Of a DNA stretch of 29,446 bases, positions 15,286 through 23,184 are shown piece after piece (within the stretch, counting starts at the first letter, position 1; the number at the start of each line of letters is the position of its first letter). This DNA comes from LSUCC0057 sp048549915 (lineage in GTDB: Bacteria; Pseudomonadota; Gammaproteobacteria; Pseudomonadales; Porticoccaceae), in contig JBLYYE010000022.1 in assembly GCA_048549915.1 (NCBI GenBank), forward strand, positions 1 through 29,446, given 5' to 3'. The notes beneath the pieces are model-generated. The model did no database searches and was not told the origin of the DNA. It saw only the letters and a program-made list of their open reading frames with translations. The position numbers were made by a program, and so were the translations under genes.

Positions 15286-16209
15286 ATGTTTGAACAACCA
15301 GGCGAGAAAATTAAGCAGCAGTGGGTGCCGCGACTGCGCTCGGTACTGCCGGCGCCTTCGCCACTACCAGGATTGATAGGTCGCGCCATGTTAAAGCGCG
15401 GAGACTACACCCTTGGCCAAAATATGCCGCAAATTGTCGAACGCAAAGAGGGCGTTTTTATCAATACAGATCATTTGGCAAGGTATCGATCACTGTGTGG
15501 CTTCCGCGCCGATGGTCCACTCCCTGCCACCTACTTGGCGTTATTAAGTTTCACTCCAACTCTGCGGATCATGCTCAATAAAGCTATGCCGCTGCCAGTA
15601 ATGGGGCAAATACATCTGCGCAACCGTGTAGCTGTATTAGCCGAATTTGATCACAACGCACCCCTAGATATCGAGGTGGCAATAGGCCGCAGCAATATCA
15701 CGGCAGCTGGATTAGAGTGGGATATCGACTGCAGCGTCTATGCCGAGGGTGTCCCAGTCTGGAAGGCGACGGCGACCTCGTTACACAGATGTACCACCGG
15801 TGTCCCGCGCCAGCGCGCTGGTGAAAAGGTAAAGTTTGATCAATTCCAAGAGCGACAAGGTCTCACTATTTCTGCCGACTTAGGGCGACAATACGCTCGC
15901 CTCTCAGGGGATTTCAATCCCATTCACTTGGCAGATGTGACAGCCAATTTGTTCGGCTTCAAGCAAGCGATTATTCACGGTATGTGGAGCAAAGCGCGTG
16001 CTTTGGCCGCTTTACAAGAGGTTCTGCCAAGTGCGGGTTACAGTGCAGAAGTAAAGTTCGTTCGCCCCATTGCTCTGCCGTCAGAGGTGCAGCTTGGTAT
16101 TAATACCGCCCATAATGCAGCTGAGCAACTGGCCACTTTTGCTGTTGCGGCTAATGATGGCCGAGCGATCCATCTGCATGGCGAGTGTCAGCTGCTTGAA
16201 AAGCAGTAG
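15286..16209 (+). CDS. MaoC-type (R)-specific enoyl-CoA hydratase-like protein
   Basis: The 307-residue protein has two hot-dog halves. The C-terminal half (about 185-305) carries the full hydratase-2 motif YARLSGDFNPIHLADVTA, with the catalytic dyad Asp209 and His214, then the conserved IIHGMWSKA. The N-terminal half (about 50-175) has the fold character but no such motif, as in two-domain MaoC proteins where only one half is active. The likely role is hydration or dehydration of a 2-enoyl/3-hydroxyacyl-CoA in lipid metabolism, in the cytosol. No clear Shine-Dalgarno precedes the ATG at 15286. The start is kept because conserved-looking sequence begins soon after and the next ATG would remove 34 residues. 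Confidence 0.88.
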   Translation: MFEQPGEKIKQQWVPRLRSVLPAPSPLPGLIGRAMLKRGDYTLGQNMPQIVERKEGVFINTDHLARYRSLCGFRADGPLPATYLALLSFTPTLRIMLNKAMPLPVMGQIHLRNRVAVLAEFDHNAPLDIEVAIGRSNITAAGLEWDIDCSVYAEGVPVWKATATSLHRCTTGVPRQRAGEKVKFDQFQERQGLTISADLGRQYARLSGDFNPIHLADVTANLFGFKQAIIHGMWSKARALAALQEVLPSAGYSAEVKFVRPIALPSEVQLGINTAHNAAEQLATFAVAANDGRAIHLHGECQLLEKQ

Positions 16210-16327
16210 GTCCTCAAACCAGGACATAAAATTGATAAGCCTAAAAGCATTAGTCGCATAGACAGTGGGGCACCTGCATTGTTACAGTCGGCACCAACTA
16301 AATAGGCTATCGAATTTAGGAGCTAAA

Positions 16328-16996
16328 ATGCAATTTACTGACGCCGTTTCAGAGCGCTACTCATGTCGCGCCTTTCTCCCCGACTTGGTTCCGCAAATCC
16401 AATTGGAAGAGATCTTCACACTAGCCGGCAAGGCACCTTCAAATTGTAACGTACAACCTTGGCACACCCATGTGGTGAGTGGCGCAGCATGTGATTCGAT
16501 GCGTGAAAAAATGGCCGCAGCCATCACTGAAAATCCCCAGGGTTCACCTGATTTTACTTGGTCAGGTAAGTTTGCTGGCACCTACCAAGAGCGACAAATT
16601 TGCGCTGCATTAGGACTGTGGGAAAAACAGGGTGTAGACCGCAAGGATCGCGAAAAGCGCGACTGGTCTTGGATGCGCAATTTTAAATTTTTTGATGCAC
16701 CCCACGCTGCATTTATCTTTCTGCCGACGGGTTTTGCCGAAGAGCTGCGTATAGCGGGTGATGTCGGTATGTATGCCCAAACACTGATGTTAGCTCTGAC
16801 TGATGCTGGTTTGGCAAGCTGCCCGCAGACGTCGCTGAGTTTCTTTCCAGATGTAGTGCGCGAGGCTTGCGGTGTTGACGACAGTTACCGTTTGTTGATG
16901 GGGCTCTCGTTTGGCTATCCGGATCTCACCGATGCAGCGAACGAGTTTCGCACCGAGCGAGCACCATTGAGCGATACCACAGTTTTTCACAGTTAA
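16328..16996 (+). CDS. Nitroreductase-family FMN oxidoreductase
   Basis: The 222-residue product matches FMN-dependent nitroreductases, which reduce nitroaromatics, quinones or other electrophiles with NAD(P)H. Visible family elements are SERYSCRAFLPD at 8-19 (FMN phosphate contacts), KAPSNCNVQPWHTHVV near 35-50, GDVGMYAQTLMLALTDAGLASCP for the dimer and cofactor helix, and GLSFGYPD near the end. The ATG at 16328 was chosen because AGGAG lies 7 bases upstream and the family start fits. The frame stays open to 16265, but that extension is not family-like. It lies 118 bases after the MaoC gene and ends before a strong terminator. The physiological substrate cannot be read from sequence. Confidence 0.92.
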   Translation: MQFTDAVSERYSCRAFLPDLVPQIQLEEIFTLAGKAPSNCNVQPWHTHVVSGAACDSMREKMAAAITENPQGSPDFTWSGKFAGTYQERQICAALGLWEKQGVDRKDREKRDWSWMRNFKFFDAPHAAFIFLPTGFAEELRIAGDVGMYAQTLMLALTDAGLASCPQTSLSFFPDVVREACGVDDSYRLLMGLSFGYPDLTDAANEFRTERAPLSDTTVFHS

Positions 16997-17012
16997 AAAT
17001 GGTGCAAATAAA

Positions 17013-17048
17013 GGGAGGCTGCAGAGTTCTGTTGGCCTCCCTTTTTTT
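17013..17048 (+). terminator. Rho-independent terminator after the nitroreductase gene
   Basis: A 7-bp perfect stem (GGGAGGC 17013-17019, GCCTCCC 17035-17041) is followed by seven T (17042-17048). It starts 16 bases after the stop. An A-rich stretch on the left side could let it also serve the convergent TSUP gene ending at 17061. Confidence 0.9.
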
Positions 17049-17060
17049 GTCTGCTCAATT

Positions 17061-17888
17061 TTAGAGTAGATTGATTAATGCTCGGCCAACGCCGATGCTG
17101 CTGATTGAGAGCAGCGCCCAGCCAATGACTTTAAAGAAAGCGCGGTTTTCATTTTTGACTAACCGATCGTGGAAACGCAGCCCGATCACATGCCCTACAG
17201 CAGCGATTGGCAGCAGTAATGTTGAAATCTGCCACTGTAAATCTACACCCGCCAAATAGAACGCACCCATCTTGATAGAGACTAAGACAAACCAGATTAC
17301 AAACAGAGTGTCACGGAACTGGAATGGCGCAATATAGCGAAGTGCTACAGCAATAATCAGTGGGCCGCCGATGAGTGAAATGCCACTGATATAGGCGCCG
17401 AGCGCAAGTAGAATAAGATCAATAAAGCGGCTGTTGCTGGTGACAGGGCGGTCGATAATATAGGTAATAGCGTATGCCGAGATCAGGGTGAAGATAATCA
17501 CGTTCATCACTTCGGTAGGCAGGATAATGAGTCCAATAACGCCGGCCAACTTGGGTAGCAGCATAATCGCCAGGGCAATACCGATAAATTTCCAGTGCAC
17601 AGTATTCATCGACTCGTCGCTCTGCTGGGCTGCGCGACGCTGCTTGAGTTGCGATTGGGTGACCGTCAATGCAGCGAAAAATAGTAGATGCTGAGAGATG
17701 ATCGGCAGAAAAAACAGAGGGTCGTTGTGAACTAACAGCAGTAGCGGCAGAGTAAAAAGCGAGCCTCCAAACCCGAGCCCCGAGCGGACAAAGCCACTCC
17801 ACACAAAAATAACTGCCATTGCAGCTAACTGCCAGCTGGCAAAGGCTTGTAGCGTAGCTAGTGGTTGTTGTAGCAGTTCGGCAATCAT
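17061..17888 (-). CDS. TSUP (TauE/SafE) family membrane permease
   Basis: The 275 residues form about eight hydrophobic segments with the TSUP pattern FVRSGLGFGGSLFTLPLLLL near 31-52, repeated in weaker form in the second half (GAYISGISLIGGPLIIAVAL). Members export or import sulfite, sulfoacetate and other organosulfur or small organic anions across the inner membrane. The substrate is not evident. The gene stands alone on the - strand between the nitroreductase and Smr genes. Only a weak GAGAA lies before the ATG at 17888. A consensus -10 centred in an imperfect palindrome just upstream suggests a dedicated repressor. Confidence 0.9.
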   Translation of the reverse strand: MIAELLQQPLATLQAFASWQLAAMAVIFVWSGFVRSGLGFGGSLFTLPLLLLVHNDPLFFLPIISQHLLFFAALTVTQSQLKQRRAAQQSDESMNTVHWKFIGIALAIMLLPKLAGVIGLIILPTEVMNVIIFTLISAYAITYIIDRPVTSNSRFIDLILLALGAYISGISLIGGPLIIAVALRYIAPFQFRDTLFVIWFVLVSIKMGAFYLAGVDLQWQISTLLLPIAAVGHVIGLRFHDRLVKNENRAFFKVIGWALLSISSIGVGRALINLL

Positions 17889-17908
17889 AGTATTGGCGTC
17901 TTCTCGGA

Positions 17909-17937
17909 GGCTTGGCGTCGCGATTATACGTCAAGCC
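17909..17937 (-). promoter_or_regulatory. Imperfect palindrome enclosing a TATAAT -10 before the TSUP gene
   Basis: The arms GGCTTGGCGT (17909-17918) and ACGTCAAGCC (17928-17937) are inverted copies with one mismatch and 9 bases between them. On the - strand a perfect TATAAT (17923-17928) lies in the centre, about 35 bases before the ATG. No good -35 is seen at 16-18 bases. The layout fits an operator for a dimeric regulator that blocks the -10. Confidence 0.5.
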
Positions 17938-17971
17938 AGGTGCTTAATCTCTTGCATAGGCCGCATGCCAC

Positions 17972-17999
17972 TTGCTCGTTAAGATCGCATCGCTATACT
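17972..17999 (+). promoter_or_regulatory. Candidate promoter for the Smr-domain gene
   Basis: TTGCTC at 17972-17977 and TATACT at 17994-17999 are 16 bases apart. The -10 matches 5 of 6 and the -35 only the TTG core. Transcription would start near 18006, with a leader of about 32 bases that includes the Shine-Dalgarno. Confidence 0.4.
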
Positions 18000-18037
18000 C
18001 GGCGCTAAATCAACAGAGTTGTCAAAGGAGTGTTACT

Positions 18038-18628
18038 ATGTCTTTAGAAGATGATTTTTCAGCACTGTTGGGTGACCAAGTAAAACCGTTGCGCCAAGAG
18101 CTGGTTGCTCCCAAAGCAGCGCCTAAACCGAATGAGCAAACTCTTGAGGCGCGCCGACGTGCAGCAATGGCGGCCACGGGTGGTGACGGAAATCCGCTCG
18201 ACTCGGCGGATGAACCGCCCCAACTGCAGCCCTACGATTTTTTAGAATTTGTTCGCCCAGGCGTCCAACAGGGTGTTTATCGCAACCTGCGTTTGGGCAA
18301 ATATGAACTGCAAGCTCGCCTGGACCTTCATGGCTTGACGGTTGAGCAGTCGCGAACGGCGCTCTGGCAGTTTGCTAAAGATTGCCAAAAAAACGGTGTG
18401 CGCTGTGCATTGGTTACACACGGCAAAGGGGTTGGCCGCGAGCGCGAAGCACGTTTGAAAAGTTGTGTCGCACATTGGTTGCCACAAATTGATGAAGTAT
18501 TGGCGTTTCACTCTGCGCAGCGCCATCACGGCGGTCTCGGTGCCTGCTATGTGCTGTGGCGCAAAAATAGTGAGACACGCTTGAGAACTGCAGAAAAACT
18601 AGAACAGAGTCGCAAGTTAGGGCGCTGA
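18038..18628 (+). CDS. Smr-domain protein (SmrA-like putative endonuclease)
   Basis: The 196-residue protein has a polar N-terminal region (1-65) and a C-terminal Smr domain. That domain holds LDLHG at 95-99, HGKG at 128-131 and GGLGACYVLWRK at 165-176, where most homologues have GGTGA. Smr domains are nicking nucleases for DNA or RNA. The E. coli relative SmrB cleaves mRNA at collided ribosomes and SmrA is a related small protein of similar size. The ATG at 18038 follows AAGGAG by 6 bases; an ATG at 17972 in frame would add 22 residues and is rejected. It precedes the carbonic anhydrase gene by 27 bases, so the two may share a transcript. Choice between SmrA and SmrB is not certain. Confidence 0.88.
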   Translation: MSLEDDFSALLGDQVKPLRQELVAPKAAPKPNEQTLEARRRAAMAATGGDGNPLDSADEPPQLQPYDFLEFVRPGVQQGVYRNLRLGKYELQARLDLHGLTVEQSRTALWQFAKDCQKNGVRCALVTHGKGVGREREARLKSCVAHWLPQIDEVLAFHSAQRHHGGLGACYVLWRKNSETRLRTAEKLEQSRKLGR

Positions 18629-18655
18629 ACTGAATAACAATAAGGAATAACTACT

Positions 18656-19288
18656 GTGCCATTGCGCCACCTGCTCTCAAACAATAAACGTTGGGCTAAC
18701 GAAACCAGCGAATTAGATCCGAAGATGTTCGCCACTTTGGCGCAGCAGCAATCTCCTAAATACCTCTGGATAGGTTGTTCTGACAGCCGTGTTCCGGCCA
18801 ACGAAATTGTTGGCCTGTTGCCGGGCGAGCTATTTGTGCACCGCAATGTGGCCAATTTGGTGAAGCATACCGATATGAACTGTCAGGCAGTGATTCAGTA
18901 CGCTGTAGATGTCCTTGGGGTTGAACACATTATTGTCTGCGGCCACTACGGCTGTGGAGGTATAGCCGCTGCACTGGGTCAGACCAATGCAGGTGTAGCT
19001 GATTACTGGCTCAGGTCTGTAAAAGATTCCTATTTGCGTACCGACAAAGGTTTCCGTCAACTCGACAAAGAAGCACGCGTAGACATTATGTGCGAAAACA
19101 ATGTCATCGATCAGGCTGCCAACGTTGCCCACAGTAAAATAGTCCAGCGCGCTTGGCAGCAGGGCAAACCCTTGATGGTTCATGGCTGGATCTACTCAAT
19201 CCGCGACGGTATTCTCAAAGATCTAAACTGCAGATATTCCTCGCTAGAGCAGATCGACCCTATCTATCAGATTGAGCTCGAGAAATAA
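18656..19288 (+). CDS. can: Beta-class carbonic anhydrase
   Basis: This zinc enzyme interconverts CO2 and bicarbonate, supplying bicarbonate for carboxylations at ambient CO2. The 210 residues carry all beta-class marks: CSDSR with Cys41, Asp43 and Arg45, and HYGCGG with His97 and Cys100, giving the Cys2-His zinc site plus the Asp-Arg dyad. The protein resembles E. coli Can in length (about 220). The start is a GTG at 18656 with TAAGGA 9 bases upstream, and no ATG fits the family start. It follows the Smr gene by 27 bases and converges on bioA with no base between the two stop codons. Confidence 0.95.
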   Translation: MPLRHLLSNNKRWANETSELDPKMFATLAQQQSPKYLWIGCSDSRVPANEIVGLLPGELFVHRNVANLVKHTDMNCQAVIQYAVDVLGVEHIIVCGHYGCGGIAAALGQTNAGVADYWLRSVKDSYLRTDKGFRQLDKEARVDIMCENNVIDQAANVAHSKIVQRAWQQGKPLMVHGWIYSIRDGILKDLNCRYSSLEQIDPIYQIELEK

Positions 19289-20596
19289 CTAACTGATCAG
19301 CTCTACTACTTCACACATAGCGCCAGCAATCGCAGCGATCTCTTCGCTGCTGGAGATAAAGGGCGGCATGGTGTAAAGCAACTTGCCAAACGGGCGCAGC
19401 CAGACACCGCGCTCTACCAGCAGGGGTTGTATCTCTGCCAATAGAGCAGGCTGCTTGAGCTCCACCACACCTATCGCGCCGAGACAGCGCACATCCGCTA
19501 CTCCGCGGTGGCCCTTTAAGGGTGCCAGCCCGTTGGTTAGCTCACTTTCGATGCGGGTCACTTTAGCCTCCCAATCTTCGCTCAGAAGCAGGTCGATGCT
19601 CGCATTGGCCGTTGCAGCCGCGAGTGGGTTGCCCATGAAGGTAGGGCCATGCATAAAGCAGCCGGCCTCGCCTTGGCTAATACCCTGTGCGACTCGCTCA
19701 CTGCACAGTGTTGCCGCCATTGTCATATAGCCGCCTGTGAGAGCTTTGCCCAAGCAGAGAATGTCCGGGCTAATACCGGCCCATTCACAGGCGAACAGTT
19801 TTCCTGTGCGACCAAATCCGGTGGCGATTTCGTCAGCAATCAACAAAACATCGTACTGAGTGCAAAGTTTGCGGGCGCGATGCAGATATTCAGCTGAGTA
19901 AAAACGCATACCTCCGGCACCTTGGACAATCGGCTCGATAATCATCGCGGCGATTTCGCTGTGATGCGCCGCGAGTAATTTTTCGAGTTCGTCGCAGTCA
20001 CCCTCGAGCAGTGGTCCGCCAAATGAGCTCACGGGTGCAGGTGCAAACAGTTGTTGTTGCAAGACGGCGCTAAACAGGTGATGCATGCCATTGACCGGGT
20101 CGCAAACCGACATCGCTGCAAAGGTGTCGCCATGGTAGCCGTTGCGCACAGTCAAAAGACGGTGTTTGCCCTCAATACCTTGTGATAACCAAAATTGCAG
20201 CGCCATTTTTATCGCCACTTCAACACTGATAGAGCCCGAGTCGCAGAGGAAAACTTTATCTAACCCCGGCGGGGTTAATTTCACTAACTTTTCACCCAAA
20301 TCAACGGCAGGCTGGTGCGTTAAGCCACCAAACATGACATGGCTCATCTTGTCGATTTGCCCTTTTGCCGCACTGTTCAAGGCGGGGTGATTGTAGCCGT
20401 GAACTGTGCACCACCACGAAGACATCCCATCGATTACCTTGCGGCCGTCGGCCAAGTGCAAATTGACGCCCTCGGCATGAGTGACTGCAAACAGAGGGGG
20501 CGGGTCGATCATGGAAGAGTAGGGGTGCCATAGGTACTGCTGGTCTTTGCTTACTAGCGAGGCCTCGGCGGCTATCGGTGGTTGTGATTGTGGCAT
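19289..20596 (-). CDS. bioA: Adenosylmethionine-8-amino-7-oxononanoate aminotransferase
   Basis: BioA uses S-adenosylmethionine as amino donor to make 7,8-diaminopelargonic acid, a late step of biotin synthesis. The 435-residue PLP enzyme has WHPYSSM at 23-29, SSWWCTVHGYNHP at 59-71 and GYHGDT at 153-158, a region typical of BioA. The PLP-binding Asp255 lies in LLIADEIATGFGRTG and the Schiff-base Lys284 in CLGKALTGGY. The ATG at 20596 (MPQSQPP) is chosen over one at 20662, which would add 22 non-conserved residues. No BirA-type operator is visible upstream and no other bio gene is in the window, so the pathway genes are scattered. Confidence 0.95.
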   Translation of the reverse strand: MPQSQPPIAAEASLVSKDQQYLWHPYSSMIDPPPLFAVTHAEGVNLHLADGRKVIDGMSSWWCTVHGYNHPALNSAAKGQIDKMSHVMFGGLTHQPAVDLGEKLVKLTPPGLDKVFLCDSGSISVEVAIKMALQFWLSQGIEGKHRLLTVRNGYHGDTFAAMSVCDPVNGMHHLFSAVLQQQLFAPAPVSSFGGPLLEGDCDELEKLLAAHHSEIAAMIIEPIVQGAGGMRFYSAEYLHRARKLCTQYDVLLIADEIATGFGRTGKLFACEWAGISPDILCLGKALTGGYMTMAATLCSERVAQGISQGEAGCFMHGPTFMGNPLAAATANASIDLLLSEDWEAKVTRIESELTNGLAPLKGHRGVADVRCLGAIGVVELKQPALLAEIQPLLVERGVWLRPFGKLLYTMPPFISSSEEIAAIAGAMCEVVELIS

Positions 20597-20667
20597 AGCA
20601 CTCTCAGTGGCAAAATTGTGATGGATAATTTTGCGCAACATTATGCCATAGCCTTCCACCACTCAAG

Positions 20668-20686
20668 TCGATCGATCGATTACAAT
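20668..20686 (+). promoter_or_regulatory. Palindrome abutting a -10 element before ttcA
   Basis: TCGATCGATCGA (20668-20679) is a perfect 12-bp palindrome with two overlapping GATC sites. One base later comes TACAAT (20681-20686), a 5-of-6 match to a -10, about 30 bases before the ttcA ATG. No convincing -35 is present. It may be an operator or only a simple GATC repeat. Confidence 0.35.
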
Positions 20687-20715
20687 GACGCCTTTTACAC
20701 ACCGTATTGATAATT

Positions 20716-21597
20716 ATGAATAGCGCAATTACCCCAGAAACCATCAATCGTAAGCAGCAGTTGGAAGATAACAAGCTGCAAAAGCGCCTGCGTCGCAATG
20801 TTGGTAAAGCGATTGCCGATTACAACATGATTGAGGCGGGCGATAAGGTGATGGTCTGTCTCTCAGGCGGCAAAGACTCTTATGGGTTGCTGGACATTCT
20901 TATCAGTTTGCAAAAAAGTGCGCCGATAGAATTTGAGCTGGTTGCAGTCAACCTCGACCAAAAACAACCCGGTTTCCCCGAGGACGTATTGCCTGCGTAC
21001 CTTCGCGAATTGGGTATTGAATTCCATATTTTAGAAAAAGACACCTACAGCGTTGTCACCCGGGTAATACCTGAGGGTAAAACTTATTGTAGTCTCTGCT
21101 CGCGCTTGCGCCGCGGCACGCTATACGGCTTTGCCGAAGAGATCGGCGCCACCAAAATTGCTCTGGGCCACCACCGCGACGATATGGTTGAAACACTTTT
21201 TTTGAATATGTTTTATCAGAGTAAGCTCAAGGCAATGCCACCGAAATTGCGCAGTGATGATGGCCGCAATATGGTGATACGCCCGCTCGCTTACTGCAAC
21301 GAGAGTGATATGGAAGCCTTTGCCAAGCTGCGCCAGTTTCCGATCATTCCGTGCAATTTGTGCGGCTCGCAAGATGGCCTCAAGCGCCAGGAGATTAAGA
21401 GCCTGTTACAACAATGGCAGAAGCAATTTCCTGGCCGCGTTGAATCCATTTTTAGTGCGCTACAAAATGTCTCGCCATCACAGTTGGCCGATACACAGCT
21501 ATTCGATTTTGCTAACCTAGCCCTCGACAGAGAGGCTTCTGCGCCAGCTGCGGATAGTGATGACTTGGCTACAGAGATCCGCGCGTTAAATATTTAG
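20716..21597 (+). CDS. ttcA: tRNA 2-thiocytidine biosynthesis protein TtcA
   Basis: TtcA makes 2-thiocytidine at position 32 of certain tRNAs, activating the base with ATP and using a [4Fe-4S] cluster. The 293 residues contain the PP-loop SGGKDS at 50-55, CSLC at 125-128, GHHRDD at 151-156 and CNLC at 213-216. In the E. coli protein three of the corresponding cysteines hold the cluster. The ATG at 20716 (MNSAITPE) fits; a TTG three codons earlier is possible but less likely. The gene is divergent from bioA. A weak hairpin (GACAG/CTGTC) follows the stop. Confidence 0.96.
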   Translation: MNSAITPETINRKQQLEDNKLQKRLRRNVGKAIADYNMIEAGDKVMVCLSGGKDSYGLLDILISLQKSAPIEFELVAVNLDQKQPGFPEDVLPAYLRELGIEFHILEKDTYSVVTRVIPEGKTYCSLCSRLRRGTLYGFAEEIGATKIALGHHRDDMVETLFLNMFYQSKLKAMPPKLRSDDGRNMVIRPLAYCNESDMEAFAKLRQFPIIPCNLCGSQDGLKRQEIKSLLQQWQKQFPGRVESIFSALQNVSPSQLADTQLFDFANLALDREASAPAADSDDLATEIRALNI

Positions 21598-21611
21598 TCA
21601 CTTATCGGTTG

Positions 21612-21629
21612 GACAGCAACACTGTCTTT
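21612..21629 (+). terminator. Weak hairpin after ttcA
   Basis: A 5-bp stem (GACAG 21612-21616, CTGTC 21622-21626) with a 5-base loop is followed by only TTTCCC. It could slow transcription but is not a clear terminator. Confidence 0.3.
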
Positions 21630-21684
21630 CCCACAATCTGACAACCTCAATCTGTAGTACCACAAGAAAGCTAAGGATAATTTC

Positions 21685-23184
21685 ATGTCTGACACAGCGG
21701 CACTCGCCACTATTAATCCCGCCACCATCGCGGCGTTTGTTATTTACTTAGTGGTTATCTTAGCTATTGCTGTGGTGGCGTGGAGCCGCACTCGCGATGG
21801 CGGTGATTACTTTTTGGGTGGCCGTTCGCTTTCTCCTACGGTAGCGGCGATTAGTGCCGCCGCATCAGATATGAGCGGCTGGCTGCTGCTCGGGCTGCCC
21901 GGTTTTGCCTACCTTGCCGGTCTTGAATCTATCTGGATTGCGCTGGGTTTAGTGGTCGGCGTAGCGCTTAACTGGCGCTTAGTGGCGGCACGGCTGCGCA
22001 CTTACTCCGCGCAGTTAGATGACGCTGTTACCGTGCCAGCCTACTTGGCGCGTCGTTTTAACGGCCATTCCAAATTGCTACAGCCGCTTTCGGCAGCGAT
22101 TATTCTGCTGTTCTTCCTTTTTTACGTCAGCGCCGGATTAATCGGCGGCGGTAAATTGTTCAACACCGTGTTTGGTATCGATTACCAGTTGGCAGTTTTA
22201 TTGGGTGCTTTGGTGATACTGCTTTACACCCTGTTTGGTGGTTTTTTAGCCGTCTCGTGGAGCGATCTATTCCAAGGTTTGCTGATGATGGCCGCATTAA
22301 TTGCGGTGCCTGCGATGGTATTAGTGGGTGGTGGCGACAGTCCCCAGCGCGAGTTGACGCCAGAATTATTAAACCCCTTTACAGACGTCAGTGGTGAGGC
22401 GCTCGGCTGGCTAGCCATTGCCAGTTCGCTGGCGTGGGGCCTGGGTTACTTTGGACAGCCGCATATTTTATCGCGCTTTATGGCTATTCGCAGCGCTGAC
22501 GAGGTCAAAATTGCTACCCGTATCGGCGTGTTTTGGTCTTTCCTCGGTTTAGCTGCCGCCATTGCTGTAGGCATTAGTGGTTACCAATATTTTGCCGAAC
22601 CGACCTACCAGCCACTGACAGACCCCGAGCAAGCTTTTGTGGCGCTCACCAATGCCTTATTTAGCCCGCTGCTGGCCGGTATATTGCTGGCAGCTATTCT
22701 GGCCGCCATTATGAGTACAGTTGACTCGCAGTTGCTGGTCAGCTCGGCAGCACTGGCGGAGGATCTCTACCCACAACTGCGCCAATGGTTGACGCCAGGC
22801 AAAGTTGAGAGCGAGCAAGAGCGCATGTGGGTGGCGCGGATAGCTGTGGTCGGTTTGGCAGCTATTGCCACACTGTTGGCATTGAACCCAGAGAGCTCGG
22901 TGCTTGGGGTAGTCTCGTATGCCTGGGCAGGGCTGGGTGCCGGTATTGGGCCGGCAGTCATACTGAGCTTGTACTGGCGCCGTATGACTGCTGCGGGAGC
23001 ACTGGCAGGCCTGGTCGCTGGTTCAGCCACTGTGCTGGTGTGGGGCAACCTGAGTGGCGGTTGGTTCGACCTCTACGAGTTGTTGCCCGCCTTTGTTGTC
23101 GCGGTGATCGCCATCGTAGCGGTCAGCCTAGCCAGTGAGCAGGGCGAGTGCGACAGCCGTTTGGCTGATCTCAATAACAGCTAA
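21685..23184 (+). CDS. putP: Sodium/proline symporter
   Basis: PutP imports proline with sodium as nutrient or osmoprotectant. The 499-residue inner-membrane protein belongs to the sodium:solute symporter (SSS) family. It has about 13 hydrophobic segments, the DGGDYFLGGRSLSP loop near 36-50, SAAASDMSGWLLLGLPG in helix 2 (sodium and substrate site), LYTLFGGFLAVSWSDLFQG, and SRFMAIRS after helix 7. AILAAIMSTVDSQLLVSSAA follows later. These agree with PutP more than with other SSS members, though proline specificity is inferred. AAGGAT precedes the ATG. The stop overlaps that of the convergent aminopeptidase gene. Confidence 0.93.
   Translation: MSDTAALATINPATIAAFVIYLVVILAIAVVAWSRTRDGGDYFLGGRSLSPTVAAISAAASDMSGWLLLGLPGFAYLAGLESIWIALGLVVGVALNWRLVAARLRTYSAQLDDAVTVPAYLARRFNGHSKLLQPLSAAIILLFFLFYVSAGLIGGGKLFNTVFGIDYQLAVLLGALVILLYTLFGGFLAVSWSDLFQGLLMMAALIAVPAMVLVGGGDSPQRELTPELLNPFTDVSGEALGWLAIASSLAWGLGYFGQPHILSRFMAIRSADEVKIATRIGVFWSFLGLAAAIAVGISGYQYFAEPTYQPLTDPEQAFVALTNALFSPLLAGILLAAILAAIMSTVDSQLLVSSAALAEDLYPQLRQWLTPGKVESEQERMWVARIAVVGLAAIATLLALNPESSVLGVVSYAWAGLGAGIGPAVILSLYWRRMTAAGALAGLVAGSATVLVWGNLSGGWFDLYELLPAFVVAVIAIVAVSLASEQGECDSRLADLNNS

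Noticed and set aside
20597..20715. BirA operator between bioA and ttcA
   Set aside because: Nothing resembling the TTGTAAACC/GGTTTACAA half-sites is present in this gap.
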